From Thermostichus vulcanus str. 'Rupite' (lineage in GTDB: Bacteria > Cyanobacteriota > Cyanobacteriia > Thermostichales > Thermostichaceae): 59,890 nucleotides of DNA. The notes beneath the pieces were generated by a model. It was given only the letters and a program-made list of their open reading frames with translations, had not been told where the DNA came from and made no database searches. Position numbers and translations under genes: made by a program. Below are positions 8,299 through 17,974 of the stretch, piece after piece; positions within the stretch are counted from its first letter, which is position 1; each line of letters begins with the position of its first letter. The stretch lies in contig NZ_JAFIRA010000019.1 in NCBI RefSeq assembly GCF_022848905.1, positions 1-59,890 on the forward strand, written 5' to 3'.

Positions 8299-9169
8299 GA
8301 AAAAACCAGAGATTTATGGCCAAACAGGGATCCTTCCACCCTCTCAAAACGAGCGGCCAACACCCTCGCAAGGGGTCTGGGTGCAGTGGGTGTTGATTGG
8401 CATTGTGTTTGTGTATATTGCTCTGTTGCTGGGGATCCCGGCGGTGAATGTGTTCTATCAAGCTTTTAAGGGGGGCATCGGGCCTTTTTTTGAGAACTTG
8501 ATTCAGCCAGATTTTGTCAGTGCCCTCTGGCTGACGGTACTGACAGCGTTGATTGTGGTGCCTCTGAATACCTGTTTCGGCATCTGTGCGGCGTTGGCTA
8601 TTGCTCACAAAAAGTTTCGCGGGCGCACTTTTTTGTTAAGCCTGATCGATCTACCTTTTTCCATTTCACCGGTGGTGGCGGGTTTGATGTTTGTGCTGAT
8701 CTTTGGGCGACAGGGATGGCTCGGAGATTGGCTGCAAAGCTGGAATATTCGCATCATTTTTGCCTTTCCAGGCATCGTGCTAGCAACAGCGTTTATTACC
8801 CTTCCCTTTGTGGTGCGGGAAGTGCTGCCGGTTCTGGAAGAAGCAGGCACCGACCAAGAGGAGGCGGCCAAAACTTTAGGAGCCAATCCCTGGCAGATTT
8901 TTTGGCGGGTGACGTTGCCCAACATTCGCTGGGGTTTGCTCTACGGGGTCATCTTGACCAATGCCCGAGCCATGGGGGAATTTGGCGCGGTGGCGGTGGT
9001 GTCGGGCAATATCATCGGGCGCGCCCAAACCCTGCCGTTGTTTGTGGAGGATGCCTACAAGAGCTACGCCACTTCCTCGGCCTACAGTGCAGCGGTGTTG
9101 CTCTCGCTGTTGGCGCTGGTGACTATCGTTGCCAAAGCCGTTTTGGAGCGAAAAACCTCAGTTCGATGA
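8288..9169 (+). CDS. cysW: sulfate ABC transporter permease CysW
   Basis: 293 residues from the ATG at 8288 (MKPEKKPEI). The EAA loop reads EEAAKTLGANPWQIFWRVTLP, and six hydrophobic segments are present. It pairs with CysT. The start lies inside the last codons of cysT, showing translational coupling. It ends convergent with the minus-strand transporter ATPase gene at 9215. Confidence 0.93.
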   Translation: MKPEKKPEIYGQTGILPPSQNERPTPSQGVWVQWVLIGIVFVYIALLLGIPAVNVFYQAFKGGIGPFFENLIQPDFVSALWLTVLTALIVVPLNTCFGICAALAIAHKKFRGRTFLLSLIDLPFSISPVVAGLMFVLIFGRQGWLGDWLQSWNIRIIFAFPGIVLATAFITLPFVVREVLPVLEEAGTDQEEAAKTLGANPWQIFWRVTLPNIRWGLLYGVILTNARAMGEFGAVAVVSGNIIGRAQTLPLFVEDAYKSYATSSAYSAAVLLSLLALVTIVAKAVLERKTSVR

Positions 9170-9214
9170 AAAAACATCTGGAAAAAACGACTGCAAAAAC
9201 AACTGATTCTTTGG

Positions 9215-10072
9215 TCATTTTTTTGATGTCTGGATCGGCCCTGAAGCATAAGACTTCTCCAAGAAATCGAGGGCATGGTTCCGTAAATCATGATAGTTTT
9301 GCAACTCTCGCAAGTCATGACGGCTGGGGCGAGGGCGCGGCAAATCCACTGTCAAAATTTCGCCAATTCGAGCTTTGGGCCCATTGCTCATCAGGATAAT
9401 TTTGTCTGACATGTAAACAGCTTCGTCCACATCGTGGGTGATCATGATCACCGCCTGCCGATGTCCCTCCCAAATGGCCAAAACCTCCTCCTGCAGACGG
9501 CGTCGGGTCAAGGCATCCAAAGCACCAAAGGGTTCATCCATCAGCAACAACTTGGGTCGAATCGCCAAGGCACGGGCAATGCCGACCCGTTGCTTCATCC
9601 CACCGGAAATTTGGTCAGGATATTTATTGGCTGCTGCCTCTAAATGCACCAGTTGAATGTGAGCTTCAACAATCTGACGCCGTTCTTGTAGAGAATGGGT
9701 TTTGAATACCTCATCTACCGCCAGTTGAATGTTTTCTCGCACCGTTAACCACGGTAACAGAGAATAGTGCTGAAACACCATCATGCGCTCGGCTCCAGGT
9801 TTGCGAATAGGCTTGCCCTGCAACGTCAGGGATCCCTTGGTCGGTTGCTCTAACCCTGCTACTAGCTTGAGCAAAGTGGATTTGCCGCAACCAGAATGCC
9901 CAATAATCGAGACATATTCTGTTTCGCCCACGGTCAGATCAATGTCATTGAGCACCACCAGATCGTGTCCCTGAGGATCGCGATAGGCTTTCACCAAACC
10001 CCGGATTTCTAAAAATTTCTCTGATGGATTAGTGACATCTAGTGTCTGGGAAAACGGTACAGGATAATTCAT
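9215..10072 (-). CDS. ABC transporter ATP-binding protein, NrtD/CmpD/CynD type
   Basis: 285 residues from the ATG at 10072, chosen because AAGGAG lies nine bases before it; longer in-frame starts lack one. Walker A is GHSGCGKST (58-66), followed by FQHYSLLPWLTV (Q loop), SGGMKQRVGIARAL (signature), [13 protein letters not shown] (Walker B) and ITHDVDEAVY. The C-terminal LRELQNYHDLRNHALDFL is typical of the nitrate/bicarbonate/cyanate branch. It is the last gene of a permease-binding protein-ATPase operon under a c-di-AMP riboswitch. No NrtC/CmpC-type fused ATPase is present, so the layout most resembles cynABD; the substrate remains open. Confidence 0.88.
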   Translation of the reverse strand: MNYPVPFSQTLDVTNPSEKFLEIRGLVKAYRDPQGHDLVVLNDIDLTVGETEYVSIIGHSGCGKSTLLKLVAGLEQPTKGSLTLQGKPIRKPGAERMMVFQHYSLLPWLTVRENIQLAVDEVFKTHSLQERRQIVEAHIQLVHLEAAANKYPDQISGGMKQRVGIARALAIRPKLLLMDEPFGALDALTRRRLQEEVLAIWEGHRQAVIMITHDVDEAVYMSDKIILMSNGPKARIGEILTVDLPRPRPSRHDLRELQNYHDLRNHALDFLEKSYASGPIQTSKK

Positions 10073-10140
10073 CAAAACCATCTCCTTCTGTTCAGTTTCT
10101 CTAAAGAGCAAAGAGCGCGATCAACTCACTCAAATTTGAT

Positions 10141-11517
10141 TCAAGCAGGGCGGACATGGAAGGCCACGGGGCGGTGGGCCCGAATCTCAAAACTGTTGAG
10201 GTAGCCGACCGGGTCGCTGGCATCAAAGGCTTTGTTGTCGATAAATACCTCTGCCGGCTCAAGCTTGAAATCCTCCGCTGGGCAGGGGATCCCCATTTCA
10301 GCGGTAATGTCTCGGTAGAGATCGGTACGCCAAGCCCGCCGAATCCGCTCCTCCACATCCGCCGGAATCTCTGGGATCTGACCCCAACGGGCCGCCTGAG
10401 TGACCAACCAGATGCCCTGGGATTGCCATAAAAAGGTGGAATGATCCTGCTCAGGATGGGGCAGATCCTCCGGAAGCTGGAAAAATAAGGTGCTGTCTGG
10501 GAGGATGCGGGTGCGATCCTGTCCATCAAAGCCGCCGTAGTTGTAGTTCCCCGCCAAGGCGGGCAAGGTGTAGCGAGTTGGGGCACCTGTATAGGCCCGC
10601 GCCGAGATCAACTCTGCCACCTCTTGACGGTGCTGATCGCAGTAGCGACAGGCCTCGATCATCGCCATCACCAGGGCGCGATAGGTGCGAGGATTTTCCT
10701 CGATAAAGTTCTCCATCACGGCCAAAACCCGGTCTGGGTGTCCCCGCCAAACTTCTTTGCCATGGGCGAAGGTAAAGCCAACCCCCTCATTGCCCGTAAT
10801 CGCTCGGGTGTTCCACGGCTCCGCCACCATGTAGGCTTGCATAGCGCCAATACGAATGTTGGTGACCATCTGGGGGGGCGGAATGATGATGATACGAAAC
10901 TCCGCAATTGGATTGATCCCGGCAGCAGCGGCCAAATACCGGATGAAGTACTCGTAAATGGCCGAACTGAGCACCGTAGCCCATAGTCGCCGCTGGCTGG
11001 GCAAAGTTTGAAAGTAGCCACGAAAGTCTCGCCCAAAAGACTCCAAGTTGCCGCCATATTCAAACCAAGGACGCAGGCCATAGTCCCACATGGCGGAGTT
11101 CATGGTCATGGCATTGCCGTGGCGGTGAATGGTCATGGCCGCACACATGGGTGCTCGCCGCGCTCCTTCCGCCCCCAAGCGGGCATTGGTTACAGCCCCA
11201 GCTACCACAGGCGAAGCATCCAACCGCCCGAAGATCACTCCATCCCGAGAGTTGGCCCAACTGGATTCACGGTTGAGGCGCACATTCAGCCCATATTTCC
11301 GAAAGAAGCCCTTCTCATGCGCTACCGCAAACGGGGCACAATCGTTGACCGGCACATAGCCCACCGTTAAGTTGGGCTTCTCCAAAGAACTCGGATCCAC
11401 CACCGGCTCAATTTCGGTGGCTTGTACGGTTGGATAGATCCTGCTTGCTAGGATCCCGGCTCCGGCAGCGCCCAACCCTTGCAACAAGCTGCGCCGGGAA
11501 TGAGGTCTTGAGAACAT
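10141..11517 (-). CDS. ABC transporter substrate-binding protein, NrtA/CmpA/CynA family
   Basis: 458 residues from the ATG at 11517, with GAGG about eight bases upstream. The N-terminus has a twin-arginine pattern (SRRSLLQG) then a hydrophobic stretch, so a Tat signal peptide is likely. The mature part has NLTVGYVPVNDCAPFAVA, AHEKGFFRKYGLNV and the family motifs AMTIHRHGNAMTMN and AEPWNTRA. NrtA binds nitrate, CmpA bicarbonate and CynA cyanate; the residues that separate them cannot be assigned safely by eye. It should be tethered outside the plasma membrane and feed the permease encoded at 11695. Confidence 0.88.
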   Translation of the reverse strand: MFSRPHSRRSLLQGLGAAGAGILASRIYPTVQATEIEPVVDPSSLEKPNLTVGYVPVNDCAPFAVAHEKGFFRKYGLNVRLNRESSWANSRDGVIFGRLDASPVVAGAVTNARLGAEGARRAPMCAAMTIHRHGNAMTMNSAMWDYGLRPWFEYGGNLESFGRDFRGYFQTLPSQRRLWATVLSSAIYEYFIRYLAAAAGINPIAEFRIIIIPPPQMVTNIRIGAMQAYMVAEPWNTRAITGNEGVGFTFAHGKEVWRGHPDRVLAVMENFIEENPRTYRALVMAMIEACRYCDQHRQEVAELISARAYTGAPTRYTLPALAGNYNYGGFDGQDRTRILPDSTLFFQLPEDLPHPEQDHSTFLWQSQGIWLVTQAARWGQIPEIPADVEERIRRAWRTDLYRDITAEMGIPCPAEDFKLEPAEVFIDNKAFDASDPVGYLNSFEIRAHRPVAFHVRPA

Positions 11518-11694
11518 GAACAAGCCTCGCAATTGTATCGATAGATCCAGTCAGAACATCAAATCAGAGTCAATCACCCAAATCAGAGTCAATCACCAGA
11601 GCAACTTCCTACCTCGCTACCTTGATGTCGGAATAAAAGGCTCTACCCCCAGTCCTGGCCAGGATGCTGGGCCGAACTGCGGGCTCCCTTCCGA

Positions 11695-12543
11695 TTAGCT
11701 CTGGGCTGCCGGTCGATGGGTTGCCCACACTTGGATCCGGCCCAACAGATAGTCCAACACCAACCCCGTCACCCCAATCACCAGCACCGATAAAAACACA
11801 GCGCTGAGATTGAGACGGTTCCACTCATCCCAGACAAAAAAGCCAATACCAATGCCGCCCGTGAGCATTTCCACCGCCACGATCACCAACCAGGCAATCC
11901 CCAAGCTGATCCGCAAGCCTGTAAAGGTATAGGGCAAGGCTGCCGGCCAAATGACCTTAAGGATTTGCCGCCAACGAGGCATTTCCAATACCTGTGCCAC
12001 ATCCAGGTAATCCTGGGGCACACTGGCTACGCCGACGGCGGTATTGATGATCGTGGGCCAGAGAGAGGTGATAAAAATCACGAAGATGGCGGAAGGATCG
12101 GCCAGATTAAAGATAGAAAGAGCAATCGGCAACCAAGCCAATGGTGAAACCGGCTTCAATACCTGCACGATCGGATTGAACATCAGCCATGCTGAACGTG
12201 ACATTCCCAGCCAAAATCCCATCGGAATGGCCACAACAGCACCCAACAAAAAACCTGTCAGCACTCGCCTTAGGCTGGCCAAAAGCAACCAACCTATCCC
12301 CAAATCTCCGGGGCCACGACGATAAAAGGGATGCAGAATGTAATCCAAATTGGCCACAAACGCCTGGGGTGGGGTGGGCATTAGGTCGCTGCGCCAGAGG
12401 GCTATCCCCCACCACAAGGCCAACAGGAGCCCGAATCCGGCCAGGGGCCAAAGTATCTGCGCCTGAAAAAGCCAGTCCCGCAGCTGCTGAATCCAGCCAA
12501 GACCCGCAGCCGTACCATTCAATCTATTCTGCCTATTCTGCAT
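11695..12543 (-). CDS. ABC transporter permease, NrtB/CmpB/CynB type
   Basis: 282 residues from the ATG at 12543; a GTG at 12618 would add 25 hydrophobic residues. About six membrane segments are visible and the cytoplasmic loop reads LDVAQVLEMPRWRQILKVIWP, the permease-ATPase coupling motif in this family (normally with Gly in LGA). PLAWLPIALSIFN is typical of NrtB/TauC-like permeases. It is the first gene of the operon; its leader carries a ydaO-class riboswitch. Confidence 0.88.
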   Translation of the reverse strand: MQNRQNRLNGTAAGLGWIQQLRDWLFQAQILWPLAGFGLLLALWWGIALWRSDLMPTPPQAFVANLDYILHPFYRRGPGDLGIGWLLLASLRRVLTGFLLGAVVAIPMGFWLGMSRSAWLMFNPIVQVLKPVSPLAWLPIALSIFNLADPSAIFVIFITSLWPTIINTAVGVASVPQDYLDVAQVLEMPRWRQILKVIWPAALPYTFTGLRISLGIAWLVIVAVEMLTGGIGIGFFVWDEWNRLNLSAVFLSVLVIGVTGLVLDYLLGRIQVWATHRPAAQS

Positions 12544-12653
12544 AAGGGCACCCGTGGGGAGTGAAGTGAACAGGAGAAGGCAGAGGACTCGGGCCACAAG
12601 CCCAAAAACCTCTGTCACTGATGTTCAGCCCCGTAGGTCTCTAACGAACGAAA

Positions 12654-12671
12654 TCCCGTCCACAGACGGAT
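12654..12671 (-). terminator. possible expression-platform hairpin of the c-di-AMP riboswitch
   Basis: On the minus strand a TCCGTC / GACGGG stem with a TGTG loop is followed by ATTTCGTTCGTT, a weak U-rich tract. It lies 14 bases after the aptamer and before the permease start. It could be the regulated terminator, but the T run is poor. Confidence 0.4.
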
Positions 12672-12684
12672 CCATCATTCTTTA

Positions 12685-12815
12685 GCCACCTCTTAATGCC
12701 GACGGAGTTAGCTGACGGGCTAGAGCTAAGAGATGCTCTCTCTGGTGTGTGCTCAGAGTAAGCCCCTGGAAATGGTTCCCCCGCTTCTGCACTAGACCAG
12801 TGAGTCGGCAGGCTT
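12685..12815 (-). promoter_or_regulatory. ydaO/yuaA-class cyclic-di-AMP riboswitch
   Basis: Reading the minus strand, the conserved blocks appear in the right order: TGCCGACTCA, then AGCGGGGGAACCATTT, CAGGGGCTTACTC, a variable hairpin, and CCGTCAGCTAACTCCG with TCGGCATTAAGAGG. These match the known ydaO aptamer blocks GCCGAAUCC, CGGAGGAACC, GGGGUUAAUC and GACAGCUAACUCCG-GGCAAUAAAGG. The class binds c-di-AMP and usually turns genes off. Here it precedes the NrtB/A/D-type ABC operon, about 140 bases upstream of the chosen start. Confidence 0.9.
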
Positions 12816-12834
12816 AGTCGCCCCTAACTCACCT

Positions 12835-12947
12835 TACAGCCCTTTCGTGGGTTTGCTACAACAACAGTTGTGTCCTTATTCCATATTCTATTTTGTTAAA
12901 GAGCACTGGGAATTCCCCCGTGCCAAGTGACTAACGAAAGGGCTGTA
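12835..12947. mobile_element. MITE-like element, IS630/Tc1-mariner type ends
   Basis: A perfect inverted repeat CAGCCCTTTCGT / ACGAAAGGGCTG (12837-12848, 12934-12945) is flanked on both sides by TA, the target duplicated by IS630/mariner transposases. The interior is only about 85 bp, AT-rich and non-coding. It sits directly upstream of the c-di-AMP riboswitch, in what should be the operon promoter region. Confidence 0.6.
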
Positions 12948-13489
12948 ACTGATATAGCCAACAGAATTAGGCTGGCTGACATGCAGTTATGGTATCCATG
13001 CAGCCTAATGGCTGTCAAGCTGCTGTCACGCACAACAAATTCCCAGCTTCAGGATTTCAAAGCCCTATTCGATTTCGATCTACACATGACTATCCTCATG
13101 ACTATCCTTGAGATTCAATCTCACCCATGAATTGAGACAGCTATTTTGGATACACACAATACAGTTCCTTCGCTTGTCACCAGGCACAGGATATGTTGCC
13201 CAGGGCACTCTTCTGCACTCTTTCAAAGACACAAATATTGCACGAGCATTGTTGTGGGAAACCCGCGCAAGAGCTGTATGGGCAGAGGGTTGTCGAGGAT
13301 GAGAGATAGCAACTCTTGCTTGTATATGTCTGATGCCTCCCACAAGAGTTCTCTGGCTCATACAAAGCTTATCTGTTCCTCTTGGTTCAGGATGAGATCT
13401 AAGGTTAGGCTATTCCCATTCCGGGGTAGCAGGGATCCCTGTGGCACCGACCGGATAAGCAACCTAGCTGTAGGTGAGGTAGAGCTGAG
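12948..13489. other. intergenic region without recognised genes
   Basis: This stretch has no convincing coding sequence; the open frames are short, low in coding character and without family resemblance. It lacks GGATCC sites until 13434, unlike its surroundings, which suggests degraded insertion-sequence remains. The last 50 bp carry the GGTGAGG-rich leader of the following gene. Confidence 0.5.
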
Positions 13490-14338
13490 GTGAACGGGAA
13501 ACTTGTCCGCTTGACTGCTGTGCTATTGCCTGCCATGGCTGCGTTGGCAGCCCCAACCTGGGCAGGAGAGTATTTCACTGAGGAAGTGACCAGTCCCAGC
13601 CTGGAGATTATTCACGGTTGGCGGCAGGAAGTGTACGGCATTACGATCACCATTACCAATACCAGCCTGGGATCCTTTCAGGTGCCGTTGGAGATCGACT
13701 TGGAGGATCGCGACAGTTGTGAGCGGGCCGACTTGGTGCTGACCAATAATCGCACCATGCCAATGGGATCCTTTCAGGAATGCATTCTCAACATCTTTCC
13801 CTACCTGGATAAGTTCATTAACCAAGAGGTATCCAGCATTCGAGTCACCCTGAGTGGGGCTGCCCCTCTTTTGGAGATTCCGGTAGAGGAGTCGGATCGG
13901 CTGATCTTGGCACAGGTGGCCAATCAATCACGGGAAGCCTTTGTTTTCTTTCAGCAGGAGCTGGCTCGAGTTTTGGAGCTTCTGCAACAATCGGATCCCG
14001 GTTCAAGCGAGACAGCCCAACAGCCACCTTTGCCTGAACCCACCGCAACCCCAGCAGCAGCGGCTGCCAATCCGGGCGATTTTGTTATCGTTGGGCCAAT
14101 TCGGGAGGAACGGGTGGGTGCCGGTAGCCGCTTAAGTGTGGAGGCCATTAACCGCAGTACCCGCACCGTGTTGAATGCTCAGGCTCGTTTTAGCTTTTAC
14201 CAGGGAGAAGAGGTGGTCGATACCCGGGTGGTGGGTTTTCAGCCCAGCGACGTGCCTGCTGGAGAACGAGCCTTTGCCAGTGTATTAAAAACGGATGCAA
14301 ACTGGGATCGCGTCACAGTCACTTTCCAGTGGCAGTAG
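13490..14338 (+). CDS. exported hypothetical protein
   Basis: 282 residues from GTG 13490. A clear Sec signal peptide is present (residues 1-25, cut after PTWAG or nearby). The mature protein has an N-terminal beta-rich domain (about 40-150), a Pro/Ala/Gln-rich linker (about 170-200, with PLPEPTATPAAAAA), and a C-terminal beta-sandwich-like domain whose VEAINRSTRTVLNAQ and FQPSDVPAGE stretches resemble FxLYD-like domains. It is probably periplasmic. It stands alone between two gene-poor stretches. I do not recognise a named family. Confidence 0.7.
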   Translation: MNGKLVRLTAVLLPAMAALAAPTWAGEYFTEEVTSPSLEIIHGWRQEVYGITITITNTSLGSFQVPLEIDLEDRDSCERADLVLTNNRTMPMGSFQECILNIFPYLDKFINQEVSSIRVTLSGAAPLLEIPVEESDRLILAQVANQSREAFVFFQQELARVLELLQQSDPGSSETAQQPPLPEPTATPAAAAANPGDFVIVGPIREERVGAGSRLSVEAINRSTRTVLNAQARFSFYQGEEVVDTRVVGFQPSDVPAGERAFASVLKTDANWDRVTVTFQWQ

Positions 14339-14673
14339 ATTTTGAGCACCTAGAACCTAGGGGCATCTGGAGCTTGGATCCCAGGCGTTTGGTTGGAACT
14401 CGATGCGAACGCCTGCTTCCAGGCGACTGGTACGGAGAGTTACCCTCTAGTCAACTTGGGATGGGCAATTCCCTTGCTCAATATGCCCACATTGGATGCC
14501 CACATTGGCTGCCTTTCTAGGAGGGTAAAGGGGCGATCAGCGAGCATCCCTGCCTCGCGGTGTACGCCGGTGATAGGCCGATCCTAGCTTTATGGGTCGA
14601 TGGCTACACTGAATAAGCGGGGCTATAAATTGGGATCCCGCTCCATTCCAGTTTTTTGGTGTTCTTGACATCT
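14339..14673. other. intergenic region upstream of mnmG
   Basis: No gene is recognised. Short direct duplications (CCCACATTGGATG / CCCACATTGGCTG near 14490) are visible. The mnmG promoter must lie here or within the region just before 14656, but I see no clear -10/-35 pair. Confidence 0.4.
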
Positions 14674-16611
14674 ATGCTCAGGGTTGGACAAGACAGCATT
14701 GATTTTCTCGATCACTACGATGTGGTGGTAGTGGGAGGCGGCCATTCCGGCTGTGAGGCGGCCTTGGCGGCGGCTCGGCTGGGTTGTAATACCCTGATGC
14801 TGACCTTGAATCTGGACAAGATTGCCTGGCAACCCTGTAACCCGGCGGTGGGGGGGCCGGCCAAATCCCAGTTGGTGCATGAGATCGATGCCCTCGGTGG
14901 CGAGATGGGCAAGATCACTGACCGGACTTATTTGCAAAAACGAGTTCTGAACCGCTCGCGGGGGCCCGCCGTGTGGGCGCTACGGGCGCAAACCGACAAA
15001 CGAGAATATGCACGGGTGATGCGCTCGGTGGTAGAGACCCAAGCCAACCTGACGATTCGGGAGGGTACGGTTACGGATCTGGTGCTGGGGCGCAACGATG
15101 ACATTGTCGGGGTCGTCACCCATTTCGGCACCGTGTTTGGCTGCCAAGCGGTGATCCTCACCACCGGCACCTTTCTGGGCGGGCGCATTTGGATTGGTCG
15201 TCACTGGCAAGCCGCCGGACGGGCGGGAGAGTTTGCGGTAGAAGGGCTGACGGATACCCTCAACCAACTGGGGTTTGAAACGGATCGCCTGAAAACCGGC
15301 ACGCCCGCCCGAGTGGATCGCCGCAGTGTGGACTTTTCCGTGATGGAGCGGCAACCGGGGGATCCCGATCTGCGTTGGTTTAGTTTCGATCCGCAGGTGT
15401 GGATCCCACGGGAGCAAATGGATTGCCATCTGACCCGCACCACCCCAGAAACCCATCGCATCATTCGGGAAAACCTCCACGAAACCCCCGTCTACGGTGG
15501 CTGGGTGGATGCCAAAGGGCCGCGCTACTGCCCCAGCATTGAGGACAAAATTGTCCGGTTTGCCGACAAAGAGAGCCATCAGATCTTTATCGAGCCGGAA
15601 GGTCGGGATCTGCCGGAGTTGTATATCCAGGGCTTCTCCACCGGGATGCCGGAGAAAATCCAGATTCAGATGCTGCGCTCCTTGCCCGGCCTAGAAAAGT
15701 GCGTTATGTTGCGCCCCGCCTACGCGGTGGAATATGACTATCTACCGGCCACGCAGCTGTACCCAACCCTAATGACCAAACGGGTGCAGGGGTTGTTTTG
15801 TGCGGGGCAACTGAACGGCACCACGGGCTATGAAGAAGCGGCGGCCCAGGGGTTATTAGCCGGGATCAACGCTGCTCGCCTGGCTCAGGGCAAGCCTTTG
15901 GTGACTCTACCGCGGGAGTCCAGCTATATCGGCACCTTGATTGATGATCTCTGCACCAAAGAGCTGCGGGAACCCTACCGCATGCTCACCAGCCGCTCGG
16001 AATATCGCCTCATTCTGCGCTCCGATAATGCTGACCAGCGCTTAACCCCGCTGGGACGGGAATGGGGCTTGATTGATGACCGCCGCTGGGATCTGTTCCA
16101 AGCCAAGCAGGCCCGCATCGCCTCAGAAATTCAACGGTTGGAGCAGCAACGGGTGAAAGCCCAGGATCCGGCTGGGATCCACCTCTGCCAACTGACGGGA
16201 CAAGCCATCAAGGGATCCGCCACCTTGGCGGAATTGTTGCGCCGCAATCAAGTGCATTACCCGGATCTGCTGGAATGGGATCTGGGGGATCCAGGGTTGG
16301 ATCCCTTTGAGCAAGAAGCTGCCGAAATTGCTGTCAAATACAGCGGTTACATTCAGCGGCAACAAACCCAAATTGAGCAGGTGAGCAAGCAATACCATCG
16401 CCCCTTGCCCGCTGATCTGGACTACCAAGCCATCCCCACCCTCTCCAAAGAATCGCGGGATAAGCTGTCCGCGGTTCGCCCTCTGACGCTGGGCCAAGCA
16501 GCCCGGATTGGCGGTGTCAACCCAGCCGATATCAATGCTCTGCTGATTTATTTGGAGGTGCAGAAGCAACAAAACCGGGTGATAAGGGATCCCGTTGGGG
16601 TGGCTCCCTAA
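14674..16611 (+). CDS. mnmG: tRNA uridine-5-carboxymethylaminomethyl modification enzyme MnmG (GidA)
   Basis: About 645 residues from the ATG at 14674 (a GTG at 14656 is also in frame). The N-terminus has the FAD-binding [21 protein letters not shown], followed by the GidA signatures [12 protein letters not shown] and [14 protein letters not shown]. The C-terminal helical domain has [19 protein letters not shown]. With MnmE it makes the cmnm5 modification of U34 in tRNAs using FAD and methylene-tetrahydrofolate. Length is standard. Its last 80 bp overlap the 3' end of tsaD on the other strand. Confidence 0.97.
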   Translation: MLRVGQDSIDFLDHYDVVVVGGGHSGCEAALAAARLGCNTLMLTLNLDKIAWQPCNPAVGGPAKSQLVHEIDALGGEMGKITDRTYLQKRVLNRSRGPAVWALRAQTDKREYARVMRSVVETQANLTIREGTVTDLVLGRNDDIVGVVTHFGTVFGCQAVILTTGTFLGGRIWIGRHWQAAGRAGEFAVEGLTDTLNQLGFETDRLKTGTPARVDRRSVDFSVMERQPGDPDLRWFSFDPQVWIPREQMDCHLTRTTPETHRIIRENLHETPVYGGWVDAKGPRYCPSIEDKIVRFADKESHQIFIEPEGRDLPELYIQGFSTGMPEKIQIQMLRSLPGLEKCVMLRPAYAVEYDYLPATQLYPTLMTKRVQGLFCAGQLNGTTGYEEAAAQGLLAGINAARLAQGKPLVTLPRESSYIGTLIDDLCTKELREPYRMLTSRSEYRLILRSDNADQRLTPLGREWGLIDDRRWDLFQAKQARIASEIQRLEQQRVKAQDPAGIHLCQLTGQAIKGSATLAELLRRNQVHYPDLLEWDLGDPGLDPFEQEAAEIAVKYSGYIQRQQTQIEQVSKQYHRPLPADLDYQAIPTLSKESRDKLSAVRPLTLGQAARIGGVNPADINALLIYLEVQKQQNRVIRDPVGVAP

Positions 16612-17689
16612 GGGGTGGTGAGCCTGTTGTGCTTGTGAATTGCCCAGTATAGAGGGCAGGGATCCCTTCCAAGGGCAGGCGAGAGGCCACCCCCAAGTCC
16701 AAGGAGGAAACTTCCCCCCGCAGCCAGTGGCTTAAGCCAGCCGCACCGATCATGGCCGCATTGTCCGTACACCAAGCCAAGGGTGGAATCACCACCCGCA
16801 ACCCTTTGGCTACTCCAGCTTCCTTGAGGCGGGATCTCAACTCCCGATTGGCGGCCACTCCTCCCGTCACCAGTAGGGTGGATAAGCCCAAGTGTTCTGC
16901 ACAGGCCAGCGCTTTTTCGGTGAGTACTCCTGTCAGGCGAGCTTGAAAGCTGGCGGCAATATCGGCAACCGGAAGCGCCTCGCCTTTGGCTTGCAGGTGT
17001 TGGGTAAGGCGTAACACAGCGGTTTTAAGGCCGCTGAAACTGGTGTCGAAGGGATGATCCACCTTACCTTCGGGCAGTGGAAAGCGCTGTGGATCCCCCT
17101 GTTGGGCCCAGCGGTCGATCTGCGGCCCACCCGGATAGCCCAATCCCAAGAGACGGGCCACCTTATCAAACGCCTCCCCTGCGGCATCATCACGGGTGCG
17201 CCCCAGCGTCTCATACTCTCCGTAGTCCTTCATCCAGATCAAGCTGGTGTGCCCGCCAGAAACCAACAGACACAAACAGGGGGGCTGCAAATCCGGTTCC
17301 GCCAAAAAACCACTGAAAAGATGCCCCTCAAGATGGTGTACCCCGATTAGGGGTTTGTCGTGTAGCCAAGCCAAGGTTTTTGCCCCCATGAGTCCCACCA
17401 ACAGGGATCCCACCAAACCAGGGGCACAGGTCACCGCGACAGCATCCACCTCGGCCACACTCAAGTTTGCCTGTTGCAGAGCTGCCTCAAGCACAAACGG
17501 TAAGGTCTCCACATGCTGACGGGAAGCCACTTCTGGCACCACCCCCCCATAAGCGGCATGGATCTCGATTTGGCTGGCTACAACCGAGCTGAGCACCCGT
17601 GGGGCAAAGCCCTTCTGGGTCGGATCGGCCTCGACCACAGCAACCGCTGTTTCGTCACAACTGGTCTCAAGCGCAAGGATGCGGGGCAT
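16532..17689 (-). CDS. tsaD: tRNA threonylcarbamoyladenosine transferase TsaD (Gcp)
   Basis: 385 residues from the ATG at 17689 ([14 protein letters not shown]). Metal-binding His residues are in [12 protein letters not shown], and the nucleotide-binding motifs [10 protein letters not shown] and [12 protein letters not shown] are intact. It transfers the threonylcarbamoyl group to A37 of ANN-decoding tRNAs with TsaB/TsaE. The family is usually about 340-350 residues; here the C-terminus extends some 30-40 residues beyond [12 protein letters not shown], reading antisense through the end of mnmG. The gene next to psaF is a familiar cyanobacterial pairing. Confidence 0.96.
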   Translation of the reverse strand: MPRILALETSCDETAVAVVEADPTQKGFAPRVLSSVVASQIEIHAAYGGVVPEVASRQHVETLPFVLEAALQQANLSVAEVDAVAVTCAPGLVGSLLVGLMGAKTLAWLHDKPLIGVHHLEGHLFSGFLAEPDLQPPCLCLLVSGGHTSLIWMKDYGEYETLGRTRDDAAGEAFDKVARLLGLGYPGGPQIDRWAQQGDPQRFPLPEGKVDHPFDTSFSGLKTAVLRLTQHLQAKGEALPVADIAASFQARLTGVLTEKALACAEHLGLSTLLVTGGVAANRELRSRLKEAGVAKGLRVVIPPLAWCTDNAAMIGAAGLSHWLRGEVSSLDLGVASRLPLEGIPALYTGQFTSTTGSPPLREPPQRDPLSPGFVASAPPNKSAEH

Positions 17690-17974
17690 GGGTCGGGATC
17701 CACCAGAAGCAGGAGAGAGAAAAGGGCTTTCCTTAAGAATTGTGTGAGCTGAAACCCACGATCCGTTGAGGTGAGGCACTCGGGAGTATGATACTAACCG
17801 TTTAGTGCCCGTTTCCGCTTCCCAAACAGGTTTTGGCATTGGGGAGTTGGTGCTCTTAAGGCTGACTCATCGGCTCTTAAGAGGACCGGCTCAGCGGGCG
17901 AGTACGGATCGACTCTGAACTAGGATCCAACTTCATTCAGATCTTAGCCCCCTACCTCAAGGACACATCCTGCT

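Noticed and set aside
9215-12543. Naming the NrtBAD-type genes nrt, cmp or cyn
   Set aside because: No NrtC/CmpC fusion and no cynS are present, and the ligand residues cannot be assigned by eye.
12927-13130. 67-codon open frame on the plus strand
   Set aside because: It begins inside the MITE end, has no ribosome site and no family resemblance.
13720-14330. Possible S-layer or fimbrial role for the exported protein
   Set aside because: No SLH, pilin or sorting motif is visible; kept as hypothetical.
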